Positions 53,090-62,988 are shown, counted from the stretch's first letter. The stretch is 64,000 nucleotides of DNA from Pseudomonas sp. DG56-2 (GCF_004803755.1 NZ_CP032311.1:2930501-2994500); one strand, 5' to 3'. Notes: a model not told the origin generated them from the letters alone. Made by a program: numbers and translations.

Positions 53090-53875
53090 ATGGACGACTC
53101 AACCCCACCACCGGTTCTGCTTGAACATCCCCTGCCCGGCGTGGCGTTATTGCGCCTGAACCGGCCCCAGGCCACCAACGCCCTGAGTCTTGAATTGCAA
53201 GCTCTGCTTTCCAGGTATTTCACCGAGCTGGCGCACGACCCGCAGGTTCGCTGCATCCTGTTGACCGGTGGTGACAAGGTCTTCGCTGCCGGTGGCGACA
53301 TAAACAGCTTGGCGGGTGTGGGGCCTATCGATATCTATAAACGTCACACCGAGCGGCTCTGGGCGCCGATTCAGCATTGCCCGAAACCGGTAATTGCGGC
53401 GGTGTGCGGCTATGCCTATGGCGGTGGCTGCGAGCTGGCGATGCATGCTGACCTGATCGTCGCCGGGCGCAGCGCGCGCTTCTGTCAGCCGGAAATTCGC
53501 ATTGGCATCATGCCAGGCATCGGTGGTACCCAGCGCCTGGTACGGGCGGTGGGCAAGGTCAAGGCCATGCGCATGGCCCTGACCGGACAACCGATCAGCG
53601 CCGAAGAAGCCTGGGTAGCGGGCCTGGTCAGCGACCTGGTGGACGACGACCAGGTACAAGCCAAAGCCCTGGAGCTGGCCGCAGTCATCGCCGCCATGCC
53701 AGCACTGGCTGCCGAACAGATCAAAGAAGTGATCCTCGCTGGCATGGATGCACCGCTGGAGGCTGGATTGGCCCTTGAACGCAAGGCCAACGCCCTGCTG
53801 TTCGCCTCGCGCGACCAGAAGGAAGGCATGCAAGCCTTCATCGAAAAGCGCCCGGCGCGATTCGACGGTCATTGA
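53090..53875 (+). CDS. Enoyl-CoA hydratase (crotonase)
   Basis: 261 residues from the ATG at 53090, with GAGG six bases before. GDKVFAAGGDINSLAGVG is the oxyanion loop; VCGYAYGGGCELAMHADLIVAGRSARFCQPEIRIGIMPGIGGTQRLVRAVGK carries the GGGCELA motif and a hydratase-like catalytic stretch. C-terminal FIEKRPARFDGH. Single plus-strand gene with its own box. Probably hydrates a steroid side-chain enoyl-CoA (EchA19-like role); the exact substrate is open. Confidence 0.85.
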   Translation: MDDSTPPPVLLEHPLPGVALLRLNRPQATNALSLELQALLSRYFTELAHDPQVRCILLTGGDKVFAAGGDINSLAGVGPIDIYKRHTERLWAPIQHCPKPVIAAVCGYAYGGGCELAMHADLIVAGRSARFCQPEIRIGIMPGIGGTQRLVRAVGKVKAMRMALTGQPISAEEAWVAGLVSDLVDDDQVQAKALELAAVIAAMPALAAEQIKEVILAGMDAPLEAGLALERKANALLFASRDQKEGMQAFIEKRPARFDGH

Positions 53876-53930
53876 ACAGCCTGGGATAACGCACGCCCAG
53901 GCCAAGGCCGCACCGCCTAGCGCAAAACGA

Positions 53931-55067
53931 TTAGATAATGCGCTGCGCTTTCAACGCCTCGATCCGCTCGATCTCGATGCCCCAGTCGGCCAGGATAGCT
54001 TCACTGTCCGCCCCGCTCGGCCGTGGGGCGCTCGGGGTTGTAGGTACGCTGCGACTGAAGCGCGGTGCAGGCGCCGGCTGCAACACCCCATCCACGCGAA
54101 TAAAGGTTTCGCGCTCGATATTGTGCGGATGCTCTGCTGCCTCGTCCCAATCCAGTACCGGAGCAAAACAGGCATCAGTACCTTCGAGCAATGCACACCA
54201 CTGCTGCCGCGTCTGCGTCATGAACAACTCGCTCATGCGCTCCTTGAGCGGTGCCCAAGCTGACTTGTCCCGCTGGGTATGGAACGCCGGGTCGGTGATG
54301 TTGCACAGCTTGAGCAACAAAGAATAGAACTGCGGTTCGATGGCTCCAATGGCGATGAACTTGCCATCGGCACAACGATACGTGTCGTAGAAGTGTGCGC
54401 CGCCATCGAGCAGGTTGTCGCCCCGCTCATTGTTCCAGGCCCCCGCGGCCTTGAACCCGTACATCATCGCCGAGAGCAACGCGGTGCCATCGGTCATGGC
54501 CGCATCGACCACCTGGCCTTTGCCCGAACTGCGCGCCTCGGTAAGCGCGCAGAGCACGCCATAGCCCAACAGCATGCCGCCGCCACCAAAGTCACCCACG
54601 TAATTCAACGGCACCACCGGCTTTTCGCCTGCACGGCCAATGGCATGCAAGGCGCCGGCAATCGCAATGTAGTTGATATCGTGGCCCGCCGCGTGCGCCA
54701 GAGGCCCGAACTGGCCCCAGCCGGTCATGCGTCCGTAGACCAGCCGCGGGTTACGCGCCAGGCACACATCCGGTCCCAGGCCCATTCGCTCCATCACGCC
54801 AGGGCGAAAGCCCTCGATGAGGATATCGGCCTTGGCGATCAATTCCAGGACGGTGTCGGTGGCACCCTCTGCACGCATGTCGATGGCCAGCGAACGACGA
54901 CCGCGATTGAGCACCTGCACACGGCTGTTGTCGGTGGCCTCGGCCTTTACCGGCTTTTCGATACGAATCACCTCGGCACCCATATCTGCCAACATCATCG
55001 CGCAAAAGGGCGCCGGCCCAAGCCCTGCCATCTCTACGACTTTCAACCCCGCCAACGGACCTGACAT
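53931..55067 (-). CDS. Alpha-methylacyl-CoA racemase (AMACR/Mcr type)
   Basis: 378 residues from the ATG at 55067, with AAGGTG upstream. Class III CoA-transferase fold: [66 protein letters not shown], and the racemase pair H129 ([10 protein letters not shown]) and D159 (GDFGGGG). Catalytic residues at these positions match Mcr/AMACR rather than CoA-transferases. It inverts 2-methylacyl-CoA such as C25 of sterol or C27 bile-acid side chains so that dehydrogenases can act. This hints that the organism also handles C27 steroids. A diverged box lies 60 bases upstream. Confidence 0.87.
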   Translation of the reverse strand: MSGPLAGLKVVEMAGLGPAPFCAMMLADMGAEVIRIEKPVKAEATDNSRVQVLNRGRRSLAIDMRAEGATDTVLELIAKADILIEGFRPGVMERMGLGPDVCLARNPRLVYGRMTGWGQFGPLAHAAGHDINYIAIAGALHAIGRAGEKPVVPLNYVGDFGGGGMLLGYGVLCALTEARSSGKGQVVDAAMTDGTALLSAMMYGFKAAGAWNNERGDNLLDGGAHFYDTYRCADGKFIAIGAIEPQFYSLLLKLCNITDPAFHTQRDKSAWAPLKERMSELFMTQTRQQWCALLEGTDACFAPVLDWDEAAEHPHNIERETFIRVDGVLQPAPAPRFSRSVPTTPSAPRPSGADSEAILADWGIEIERIEALKAQRII

Positions 55068-55127
55068 TGCGCTACACCTTTGTGGTTGTTTAATGACGTC
55101 AAGCCTAGTGCCTGCGCCTGCCGCGAC

Positions 55128-55146
55128 AATCGTTCGAACGAACCAA
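55128..55146 (-). promoter_or_regulatory. Diverged box upstream of AMACR gene
   Basis: Read toward the gene: TTGGTTCGTTCGAACGATT. It keeps TT.GT and the GAACGAT part of the main box, with a TTGGTYCG left arm shared by the copies at 55192 and 62971. 60 bases to the ATG. Confidence 0.6.
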
Positions 55147-55191
55147 AGCCACCCCTGCAGCCGCCACACCGATAGTGCGCAAACGAGGCGT

Positions 55192-55209
55192 ATGGTTCGT
55201 TCGATCTAC
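55192..55209 (+). promoter_or_regulatory. Diverged box upstream of alkylsulfatase gene
   Basis: ATGGTTCGTTCGATCTAC on the plus strand, 101 bases before the ATG at 55311. The 12-mer TGGTTCGTTCGA is inverted relative to the copy in the AMACR box, with 47 bases between. Confidence 0.55.
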
Positions 55210-55310
55210 TGCCATTGCCCACCCCGTCCTTTAGTGTGCAGTTTCCAAGACCTGCAACGTCAAGGTGGGTGAACACACCCGTTACGCATAACAATAACCA
55301 AGGTGGATTC

Positions 55311-57287
55311 ATGAAACACGTCTTCAAACCCCTGCTGCTGGCTGCAACAATCGCTGCCATCAACAGCCCGATGCTGTACGCAGCCGAGCCTGCCCTCAAC
55401 CAACCTGCCTCAAGCCAGACGATCAGCAGCAACAAGGCGGTTCTGAGCCAGTTGCCGTTTACCGATCGCGCTGACTACGAGTCTGTCAGTCGCGGTTTGA
55501 TCGCAACATTCAACGGTCAGATCAAACGCGCCGACGGTAAGGTGGTTTGGGACACCACTGCGTATCAGTTCCTCGACAAAGACCAGGTGCCCGACAGTGT
55601 CAACCCGAGCCTGTGGCGCCTGGGCCAGTTGAACAGCCATGCCGGCTTGTTCCAGGTTTCCGAGCGCATTTACCAGTTGCGCGGGATGGACGTATCGAAC
55701 ATGACCGTGATCGAAGGCGATCAGGGCCTGATCATCATCGACCCGCTGACTGTTTCCGAAACGGCTCGCACCGCACTGGACCTGTACTATCAGCACCGTC
55801 CGAAAAAGCCGGTGGTTGCGGTAATCTACAGCCACACGCATGCCGATCACTTCGGCGGCGTCAAAGGCATTGTCGACGACGCCGACGTGCAGTCGGGCAA
55901 GGTGAAAATCTACGCGCCGAGTGGTTTCATGGAACATGTGGTCAGCGAGAATATCTTCGCCGGTACCGCCATGAGCCGCCGCGCCTTGTACCAGTTCGGC
56001 AGCCTGCTGCCGCGCGGTGAAAAGGGCCAGGTCGATGCCGGCATGGGCAAATCGACCCCCGTGGGTGGCACGATCACCCTGATCGCACCGACCGTATCGA
56101 TCAAGGACCCTTACGAAACTCACCGTATCGACGGCGTCGATGTCGAGTTCCAGCTGACCCCCGGCACCGAAGCACCTTCTGAGATGAACATGTACCTGCC
56201 GCAACTGCGCGCGTTGTGCATGTCTGAAAACACCACGCAAATGATGCACAACATCCTCACCCCGCGTGGTGCCCTGGTGCGCGATGCCAAGGCTTGGGCG
56301 CAGTACATCGATGCCAGCCTCGAGCGCTACGGCGACAAGACCGACGTCATGTTCGTTTCGCACAACTGGCCGACCTGGACCGGTGAACGCGTGCGCACCC
56401 TGCTCGCTGACCAGCGTGACATGTATGCGTTTCTCAACGACCGCACCTTGCACCTGCTCAACCAGGGCCTGACCCCCGCGGAAATTGCCGCGGACATGCA
56501 GAAACTGCCGGGCGACCTGGAGAATAAGTGGTACACCCGGGGCTACTACGGCTCCCTGAGCCACAACTCGCGGGCGGTGTACCAGCGTTACCTCGGCTAC
56601 TACGACGGCAACCCGGCAAACCTTAACCCACTGCCACCCGAGCAAGCCGCCGAACATTTCGTCAAGGCTTTGGGAGGCCTGGCGCCGGCCATGGAGAAAA
56701 TGAAGGAAGCACTGGCCAACGCCGAGTATCGCTGGGCTGTGCAACTGGGCAACAACCTGGTGTTCTTCGCTCCCGACAACCAAGAGGCGCGCGAGCTTCA
56801 GGCCCGGGCCATGGAGCAATTGGGTTATCAGAGCGAGAACGCGCTGTGGCGTAACATGTACCTGACCGGGGCCATGGAGCTGCGTCACGGTGTGCCGCAG
56901 TACCAGGGCGTCAGCAGCTCCCCGGACATGATCCAGGCCATGTCACCGTCGATGTTCTTCGATTACCTGGCCGTGCGCCTGGATTCGCAGAAGGCCCAGG
57001 GTCACGACATGACCTTGAACTGGGTGTTCAGCGACCTCGACCAGCCGTTTGCATTGACTTTGCGCAATGGCGTGCTGACGCACCGCTCGGGCAATCACAA
57101 CCCGCAGGCTGCGGTCACCGTGACAATGGATAAGGCCACGCTGGATAAAATCAGCCTGCGCCAACTGGACTTCCCAACGGCCATCAAGCAAGGCGATATC
57201 CACATCCAGGGTGACAGCAAGAAGCTCGGCGAACTGCTGGGCATGCTCGATACCTTCACCCCTACGTTCAATATCGTCACACCTTAA
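55311..57287 (+). CDS. Secreted SdsA1-like alkylsulfatase
   Basis: 658 residues from the ATG at 55311 after AAGGTGG. Sec signal peptide (MKHVFKPLLLAATIAAINSPMLYAAE). Metallo-beta-lactamase domain with dizinc motif HTHADHFGGVKG near residue 182, then the dimerisation domain and a C-terminal SCP2-like domain (about 540-658, LDQPFALTLRNGVLTHRSG), the standard SdsA1/YjcS layout. SdsA1 hydrolyses primary alkyl sulfates in the periplasm. In this cluster it may serve sulfated steroids or bile alcohol sulfates, or simply be a neighbour. Divergent from the AMACR gene, with paired boxes in the shared intergenic region. Confidence 0.88.
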   Translation: MKHVFKPLLLAATIAAINSPMLYAAEPALNQPASSQTISSNKAVLSQLPFTDRADYESVSRGLIATFNGQIKRADGKVVWDTTAYQFLDKDQVPDSVNPSLWRLGQLNSHAGLFQVSERIYQLRGMDVSNMTVIEGDQGLIIIDPLTVSETARTALDLYYQHRPKKPVVAVIYSHTHADHFGGVKGIVDDADVQSGKVKIYAPSGFMEHVVSENIFAGTAMSRRALYQFGSLLPRGEKGQVDAGMGKSTPVGGTITLIAPTVSIKDPYETHRIDGVDVEFQLTPGTEAPSEMNMYLPQLRALCMSENTTQMMHNILTPRGALVRDAKAWAQYIDASLERYGDKTDVMFVSHNWPTWTGERVRTLLADQRDMYAFLNDRTLHLLNQGLTPAEIAADMQKLPGDLENKWYTRGYYGSLSHNSRAVYQRYLGYYDGNPANLNPLPPEQAAEHFVKALGGLAPAMEKMKEALANAEYRWAVQLGNNLVFFAPDNQEARELQARAMEQLGYQSENALWRNMYLTGAMELRHGVPQYQGVSSSPDMIQAMSPSMFFDYLAVRLDSQKAQGHDMTLNWVFSDLDQPFALTLRNGVLTHRSGNHNPQAAVTVTMDKATLDKISLRQLDFPTAIKQGDIHIQGDSKKLGELLGMLDTFTPTFNIVTP

Positions 57288-57295
57288 GAAATTTT

Positions 57296-57316
57296 CGCGG
57301 GGCTTGGCGCCCCGCG
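57296..57316. terminator. Hairpin between convergent genes
   Basis: CGCGGGG, 7-base loop, CCCCGCG, then ATTCCTTTT on the plus side and an A/T-rich run on the other. It lies 9 bases after the alkylsulfatase stop and before the facing MFS stop at 57358. Confidence 0.65.
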
Positions 57317-57357
57317 ATTCCTTTTCCCCATTGCGGGGAGAGCCCGCGCCTAGCGGT

Positions 57358-58686
57358 TCAGAGTTTGGCGCGTTCGGTCAGTTGCCGCGCAGGTATTGCC
57401 AGCAGCAACACCAGCACACCCACAATCAGTACACCACCAATCAGATCGAAGGCCAGGTACAAATCCCCGGTCGCTGACTTGATCGCACCAACGGCAATCT
57501 GGCTGACAACGCCCGCCAGGCCACCAATGCAACTGATCACCGCAATTCCGACCGGAGCCGCTGCAGGCGTAAGCAGTGCTGGGGGAATGGTCCAGAACAA
57601 CGACAGCGAAGTCAGTGACGCTGCTGCGCCGACACTCATCAGCACCACCGAGGCAACCAGATTGCCTTGTGCCGGCCCCAGCAAAAAGAAACAACTGGCA
57701 CCGACCATTACCGTCACCGCCACATGCCAGCGCCGCTCAAGGCGCTTGTCGGAGCTGCGCGCCAGTAGGTACATGCCCACCAGGGCCAGCAGGTAGGGAA
57801 TGCTCGCGAGCATGCCAATGGTCTTGAGATTCTCCACGCCGAAGCCGCGGATCAGCGTGGGCATCCAGTACGAAACGGTATTCGAGCCGCTGTACAGGCA
57901 AAAGAACACCAATCCGGCAATGTACACCCGCGGGTTGCGCAGTACCTGGGCAAGGCTGGCATGGGCACTACCGGCGACCTGTCCCTGGGCCAGGGCGTTG
58001 GCCAACAGGTGCTTCTCGCGGGTGCTCAGCCACGGCGCGTCGGCCGGTTTGTCGACCAGCCAGAACCAGCCAAACAACCCCAGCAACATCGCCGGCACCC
58101 CCTCGAATACAAACAGCACCTGCCAGTCTCGCAAGCCCATGAAGCCGCCGAAATGACTCATGATATAGCCCGCCAGCGGCCCGCTGACGATTCCGGCGAT
58201 CATCGCTGCCATTAGAAACACTGCGGTGATGCGCGCTCGCAACGCTGCAGGGAACCAGAAGGTCAGGTAAAGGATGACGCCCGGGAAGAACCCGGCCTCG
58301 GCAACCCCGAGCAGAAACCGTGCGGCAATCAACTGTCCCGGCGTGGTGACAAAGGCCGTTGCCACGGTCACCGCCCCCCACAGCACCATGATTCGAGTCA
58401 GCGTGGCTCGCGCGCCAATGCGCTGCAGATACATGTTGCTTGGCACTTCGAAGAGGATGTAGCCGAGGTAGAAAATCCCTGCACCAATGCCGTAGGCAGC
58501 ATCGGTAAGGGCAATGTCTTCGGCCATGCGCAGCTTGGCGAAGGACACGTTCAAGCGATCGATGGTGTTGATGGCATAGGCCAGGAACAGGTACGGCAGC
58601 AGGCGCAGAATTACTTTGCGGTACACCGCGCGGGTTTGCTGCTCATCCTGCTCGGCCGCAGCCGGCAGTACGACGGCGTCATTCAT
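57358..58686 (-). CDS. MFS transporter, anion:cation symporter (ACS) type
   Basis: 442 residues from the ATG at 58686 after AAGGAG. YLFLAYAINTIDRLNVSFAKLRMAEDIALTDAAYGIGAGIFYLGYILFEVPSNMYLQRIGAR is the ACS/phthalate-permease signature, and about 12 membrane segments follow. Such permeases import organic anions. It lies next to the etf genes but 74 bases downstream of them. In this cluster it could carry steroid acids or steroid sulfates; the substrate is not decidable. Confidence 0.83.
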   Translation of the reverse strand: MNDAVVLPAAAEQDEQQTRAVYRKVILRLLPYLFLAYAINTIDRLNVSFAKLRMAEDIALTDAAYGIGAGIFYLGYILFEVPSNMYLQRIGARATLTRIMVLWGAVTVATAFVTTPGQLIAARFLLGVAEAGFFPGVILYLTFWFPAALRARITAVFLMAAMIAGIVSGPLAGYIMSHFGGFMGLRDWQVLFVFEGVPAMLLGLFGWFWLVDKPADAPWLSTREKHLLANALAQGQVAGSAHASLAQVLRNPRVYIAGLVFFCLYSGSNTVSYWMPTLIRGFGVENLKTIGMLASIPYLLALVGMYLLARSSDKRLERRWHVAVTVMVGASCFFLLGPAQGNLVASVVLMSVGAAASLTSLSLFWTIPPALLTPAAAPVGIAVISCIGGLAGVVSQIAVGAIKSATGDLYLAFDLIGGVLIVGVLVLLLAIPARQLTERAKL

Positions 58687-58760
58687 GGAGCACTCCTTGG
58701 CTGACAGTTGCGCAGGCCGCCGACGTTGCACACGCCAGCGGCCAGGGACAGGAAGGTCGA

Positions 58761-59693
58761 TTAGAGAGAGGCTTGCAGCTCAGGCACCGCCTCGAACAGG
58801 TCAGCCACCAGGCCGTAATCGGCAACCTGGAAGATCGGTGCGTCTTCATCCTTGTTGATCGCCACGATTACCTTGGAGTCTTTCATCCCTGCCAGGTGCT
58901 GAATCGCACCCGAAATGCCGACGGCAATGTACAACTGTGGCGCAACGATTTTGCCGGTCTGCCCGACCTGCATGTCGTTGGCGACAAAACCGGCGTCAAC
59001 CGCCGCACGCGAAGCGCCCACCCCTGCGCCAAGCTTGTCGGCCAGGCTGTACAGGTGCTTGAAGTTGTCACCGTTCTGCATGCCGCGACCGCCCGACACG
59101 ACGATCTTCGCTGCGGTCAGCTCCGGCCGATCAGAGCTGGCCAAGGCCTCGGCAACAAAGCAGGAGACCTGCTCACAAGGCACACTGGCCACCGGCTGCA
59201 CGCGGGCTTGCCCAGCAGCCGAGCATCCCGCACTGGCAAACGCGGTACCGCGCACCGTGATGACCTTGATCGGCGCACTCGACTGTACCGTGGCGATGGC
59301 GTTGCCCGCGTAGATCGGCCGCTTGAAGGTGTCAGCCGAGACCACCGCGGTAATCTCGGAGATCTGATCGACATCGAGCAGCGCCGCTACCCGTGGCAGA
59401 AGGTTCTTGCCATTGGAGGTGGCCGGTGCCAGCACATGGCTGTAGCCCGCGGCCAACTCAACGATCAGCGGCGCCAGGTTTTCCGCCAACTGATGCGCAT
59501 ACGCTGCATCGTTGGCCACCAGCACAGTACTGACACCGTCGATGGCCTGCGCGGCACTAACAGCGCCGTCGATATCGGCACCGGCCACCAACACATGCAC
59601 CTCAGCACCGATTTGCTGTGCGGCCGTGACCGTGTTCAAGGTGGCGGCGGCAAGTTCAGCGTGGCTGTGTTCTGCAATAACCAGGATTGTCAT
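58761..59693 (-). CDS. etfA: Electron transfer flavoprotein alpha subunit
   Basis: 310 residues. Begins [29 protein letters not shown]; the FAD-binding C-terminal half has [39 protein letters not shown] and [47 protein letters not shown]. Its ATG overlaps the etfB stop as ATGA. It takes electrons from the ACADs and hands them to ETF-quinone oxidoreductase. Being in the steroid block, it is probably a dedicated copy beside a housekeeping one. Confidence 0.93.
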   Translation of the reverse strand: MTILVIAEHSHAELAAATLNTVTAAQQIGAEVHVLVAGADIDGAVSAAQAIDGVSTVLVANDAAYAHQLAENLAPLIVELAAGYSHVLAPATSNGKNLLPRVAALLDVDQISEITAVVSADTFKRPIYAGNAIATVQSSAPIKVITVRGTAFASAGCSAAGQARVQPVASVPCEQVSCFVAEALASSDRPELTAAKIVVSGGRGMQNGDNFKHLYSLADKLGAGVGASRAAVDAGFVANDMQVGQTGKIVAPQLYIAVGISGAIQHLAGMKDSKVIVAINKDEDAPIFQVADYGLVADLFEAVPELQASL

Positions 59694-60442
59694 CAGATTA
59701 CCTTCGCCTCGTTCTTCAGTTTCTCAACCAGTTCCGCCACCGACTTGACCTTGATCCCGGCACTGCGGGTAGCCGGTGCTTCTACGTTCAAGGTGCTGAC
59801 TGTCGATGCCGTGCTCACACCTAGCGCTTGTGGGGTGACAGTCTCCAGCGGCTTCTTCTTGGCCTTCATGATGTTTGGCAGCGACGCATAGCGCGGCTCG
59901 TTCAGGCGCAGGTCGGTGGTGACGATTGCAGGCAGGTTCAACGCTATCGTCTGCAAGCCACCGTCGATTTCGCGGGTGACGTTGACCTTGTCGCCAGCGA
60001 CTTCGACCTTGGAGGCAAACGTGCCTTGGGCATAACCGCTCAGCGCAGCGAGCATCTGGCCGGTCTGGTTGTTGTCACTGTCGATGGCTTGCTTGCCAAG
60101 GATCACCAGTTGCGGTTGTTCTTTGTCGGCCACAGCCTTGAGCAGCTTGGCCACGGCCAGGGAACCCAGTTCATCGGCCGATTCCACCAGCACGGCGCGA
60201 TCAGCACCCAGGGCCAATGCCGTGCGCAGTTGCTCCTGCGCGGCGCCAGGGCCTACACAGACCACCACGACCTCACTGGCCACACCCTGCTCTTTCAGGC
60301 GTACAGCCTCCTCGACGGCGATTTCGCAGAAGGGGTTGAGGGCCATTTTTACGTTGCTCAGGTCAACGCCGCTGTTATCCGCCTTGACGCGGACCTTGAC
60401 GTTGAAATCGACTACGCGTTTGACGGCTACGAGGACTTTCAT
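59693..60442 (-). CDS. etfB: Electron transfer flavoprotein beta subunit
   Basis: 249 residues from the ATG at 60442 with GGAG seven bases before; the longer frame is spurious. [47 protein letters not shown]-binding [21 protein letters not shown], and the ETF-beta recognition loop [17 protein letters not shown]. Forms a heterodimer with EtfA. A GC hairpin lies just upstream, between the ACAD gene and this start. Confidence 0.93.
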   Translation of the reverse strand: MKVLVAVKRVVDFNVKVRVKADNSGVDLSNVKMALNPFCEIAVEEAVRLKEQGVASEVVVVCVGPGAAQEQLRTALALGADRAVLVESADELGSLAVAKLLKAVADKEQPQLVILGKQAIDSDNNQTGQMLAALSGYAQGTFASKVEVAGDKVNVTREIDGGLQTIALNLPAIVTTDLRLNEPRYASLPNIMKAKKKPLETVTPQALGVSTASTVSTLNVEAPATRSAGIKVKSVAELVEKLKNEAKVI

Positions 60443-60459
60443 CGCAGAACTCCAAAATG

Positions 60460-60477
60460 CCGGGCCCGCAGGCCCGG
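60460..60477. other. Intercistronic GC-rich hairpin between ACAD and etfB
   Basis: CCGGGCC (60460-60466), loop CGCA, GGCCCGG (60471-60477). Only a short T run follows on the transcribed strand. Similar to the hairpin at 29036-29059; it may adjust the ETF to ACAD ratio. Confidence 0.6.
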
Positions 60478-60494
60478 GAAACAAGACGTCAGGC

Positions 60495-61637
60495 TCAGGC
60501 GACCTGCAGTAGCCGGGCGTATGCCTGCAGATGATGATCGTCGTCACCGAACTGGTGGCTGATCATCACTAAGTGCTTGGCATGGTGCGACAGCACATAT
60601 TCCTGAGTCAGACCGATACCGCCGTGCAGTTGGATCGCCTGTTCGCAGATGAAACGGCCAGCACGGGTTACCACATACTTGGCGGCAGCCAGGGTACGGC
60701 TGCGTTCATCGCTATCGGCTTGATCGGCCGCGCAGGCGGCCAGCATCGCCATGGAGGTGGCCTGGTCCAGTTCCGAGCGCATGTCGACCATGCGGTGTTG
60801 CAGGACCTGGAAGCTGCCGATTGGCTGACCGAACTGCTTGCGTGTCTTGAGGTAGTCCAGGGTCAGGCTGCAGGCTTCTTCCATGCTACCCACCGCTTGT
60901 GCACACTGCGCGGCAATGGCGCGGCCCTGTTGGTAACGCAGTGCACTGAACGCCTTGCCGGGCTGGCCAAGCACCTTGTCGTTGGCCACGAAGACGCCAT
61001 CAAGCAGCAACTCGCAGGCTGTCACACCATCGATAGTCGGGTACACACGGCGGGTCACGCCCGCCGCTGTTGGATCGACCAGGAACAGGCTGATACCGTC
61101 TTCGTCGCGCTCACCTGCAGCCGAACGCGCCGATACCACAATCAGCCCCGCCGTCTGCCCGCCGATCACCACCGCCTTTTTCCCGGACAAGGTCCAGCCC
61201 CCGTCCACCGCTTGGGCACGGGTCTGTACATCGTTGAGGTGGTAGTGACTCTGCGCTTCTTCGAAGGCTACGGCCAACTGCAGTTGGGCACTGGCAACCT
61301 GGGTCAGCAGTTGGTCTTTCTGCTCGTTACTGCCCAGTTGCTCAAGCAGGCCACCGGCAAAGATCACCGAGTGCAGATAAGGCTCCAGGCACAACCCACG
61401 GCCGAGCTCGTTCATCACCAGCATGGTATCGACACCGCCGCCGCCAAAACCGCCGAACGCTTCGGCAAACGGTACGGCCGTCAGCCCCAACTCACCCAGC
61501 TGCGCCCAGAACGGGCGGCTGAAGCCCGCTTCGCTGTGGCGAAAGCTTTCGCGCTGTTCAAAGCCATAACCCTCACGTACCAGGCGGGCCACGGTGTCCT
61601 GCAGCATTTGCTGCTCTTCAGTCAATTTGAAATCCAT
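60495..61637 (-). CDS. Acyl-CoA dehydrogenase, partner subunit
   Basis: 380 residues. [48 protein letters not shown], the helical part [33 protein letters not shown] and [22 protein letters not shown], then a short tail without EGT/EIQ. This resembles PimD/ChsE partner subunits. It pairs with the ACAD at 61653 (15 bases away) and is followed by etfBA, so the unit encodes dehydrogenase and its electron acceptor together. Confidence 0.86.
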   Translation of the reverse strand: MDFKLTEEQQMLQDTVARLVREGYGFEQRESFRHSEAGFSRPFWAQLGELGLTAVPFAEAFGGFGGGGVDTMLVMNELGRGLCLEPYLHSVIFAGGLLEQLGSNEQKDQLLTQVASAQLQLAVAFEEAQSHYHLNDVQTRAQAVDGGWTLSGKKAVVIGGQTAGLIVVSARSAAGERDEDGISLFLVDPTAAGVTRRVYPTIDGVTACELLLDGVFVANDKVLGQPGKAFSALRYQQGRAIAAQCAQAVGSMEEACSLTLDYLKTRKQFGQPIGSFQVLQHRMVDMRSELDQATSMAMLAACAADQADSDERSRTLAAAKYVVTRAGRFICEQAIQLHGGIGLTQEYVLSHHAKHLVMISHQFGDDDHHLQAYARLLQVA

Positions 61638-61652
61638 GATCGGAGCAACCCC

Positions 61653-62849
61653 TTACAGTTCGAGAATCATTTTCGAGACGATGTTCTTCTGAATCTCGTT
61701 GGAGCCGCCGTAGATCGAGAGCTTGCGCATGATGAAATACTGGCTGGCCAACGTTGCGCTGTAGTCGGTATGCAACAACTCACCGGCATAGCTCTGCTCC
61801 AGCTCCTCTTCCAGAAACGGCAGCGCATAGGGGCCGATGACTTTGCGCAACAGGTGGGTGATGGCCTGGCGGATTTCGGTGCCCTTGACCTTGAGCAGCG
61901 AGCTTTGCGCGCCGGTTTCGCCCCCTTCCTGGCTGGCGGCAAGAATGCGCAGATTGCTCATTTCGGTGGCCTTCAGCTGAATCTCCACCTCGGCGATCTG
62001 CGCGCGCAGCAGCGGGTTGTCCAGCAGTGGCTTGCCGTCACACAGTTGCTCTTGGGCAATCGCCTTGAGCTGGGCAATCAACGCCTTGGAGAAGCCGACC
62101 CCGGCAAGACCGGTGCGCTCGTGGGTGAGCAGGTATTTGGCGCAGGTCCACCCCTGGTTCTCTTCACCTACAAGGTTCGCCACCGGCACCCGCACGTTGT
62201 CGAAGAACACTTCGTTGACTTCGTGCTCGCCATCGAGAGTGACAATCGGGCGCACGGTAATGCCTGGCGTTTTCATGTCGATCAGCAGAAAGGAAATGCC
62301 GCGCTGCGCCTTGGCCTCAGGGTCGGTGCGCACCAGGCAGAAAATCCAGTCGGCGTGTTGGGCCAGCGTGGTCCAGGTTTTCTGGCCGTTGACCACATAG
62401 TGATCGCCGTCACGCACGGCTCGGGTTTTCAGCGATGCCAGGTCGGAGCCTGAACCGGGTTCCGAATAGCCCTGCGCCCACCAGTCGGTGCCATCGAGAA
62501 TTCGCGGCAGATAGTGAGCCTTCTGCTCCGGGGTGCCGAACTTGATGATCACCGGCCCGACCATGACCACACCGAACGGCAATACGCGCGGCGCACCGAA
62601 CTGGGCGCACTCTTCATCGAAGATGTGCTTCTGGATCACACTCCAGCCCGTACCGCCCAGCTCTACCGGCCAACCGTTGGCGTACCAGCCACGCGCGTTG
62701 AGGGTGTTCATCCAGTCGCAGATATCGGCCTTGGACTGACGTTTGCCAAGCTTGACCTTGGCTGCCAGGCTCGCCGGCAGTTTTTCACGCAGAAAGCTTC
62801 TTACCTCCTCACGGAAGGCAAGTTCATCGGGTGTGAAGTGGATGTCCAT
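61653..62849 (-). CDS. Acyl-CoA dehydrogenase, large subunit of pair
   Basis: 398 residues. GWYANGWPVELGGTGW, WWAQGYSEPGSGSDLASLKT, TWTTLAQHADWIFCLVRTD and the C-terminal YGGSNEIQKNIVSKMILEL (GGS where single-subunit enzymes have EGT). PimC/ChsE large-subunit type. First gene of ACAD-ACAD-etfB-etfA. A diverged box lies 121 bases upstream. It may act on the methyl-branched C27-type side chain served by the nearby AMACR. Confidence 0.86.
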   Translation of the reverse strand: MDIHFTPDELAFREEVRSFLREKLPASLAAKVKLGKRQSKADICDWMNTLNARGWYANGWPVELGGTGWSVIQKHIFDEECAQFGAPRVLPFGVVMVGPVIIKFGTPEQKAHYLPRILDGTDWWAQGYSEPGSGSDLASLKTRAVRDGDHYVVNGQKTWTTLAQHADWIFCLVRTDPEAKAQRGISFLLIDMKTPGITVRPIVTLDGEHEVNEVFFDNVRVPVANLVGEENQGWTCAKYLLTHERTGLAGVGFSKALIAQLKAIAQEQLCDGKPLLDNPLLRAQIAEVEIQLKATEMSNLRILAASQEGGETGAQSSLLKVKGTEIRQAITHLLRKVIGPYALPFLEEELEQSYAGELLHTDYSATLASQYFIMRKLSIYGGSNEIQKNIVSKMILEL

Positions 62850-62970
62850 CGAGACTCCTCGAGCAGTCGAGACGCACAGTCAGACCCTCGGCGTCGAGGG
62901 CCGTCTGCGCGTGGTTTCTTGTTGTTATGCGAACCTGCGGTGAGTATTGAATGACTCACCTGTCGAGGCT

Positions 62971-62988
62971 CTAGATCGTTCGGACCAA
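62971..62988 (-). promoter_or_regulatory. Diverged box upstream of ACAD-etf unit
   Basis: Read toward the ACAD at 62849: TTGGTCCGAACGATCTAG. It shares TGGTYCG..CGATCTA with the alkylsulfatase copy. 121 bases to the ATG. Confidence 0.5.

Noticed and set aside
55410..56888. 492-codon minus-strand open frame inside the alkylsulfatase gene
   Set aside because: The plus-strand gene has the zinc motif, signal peptide and full family length; the opposite frame has no recognisable features.
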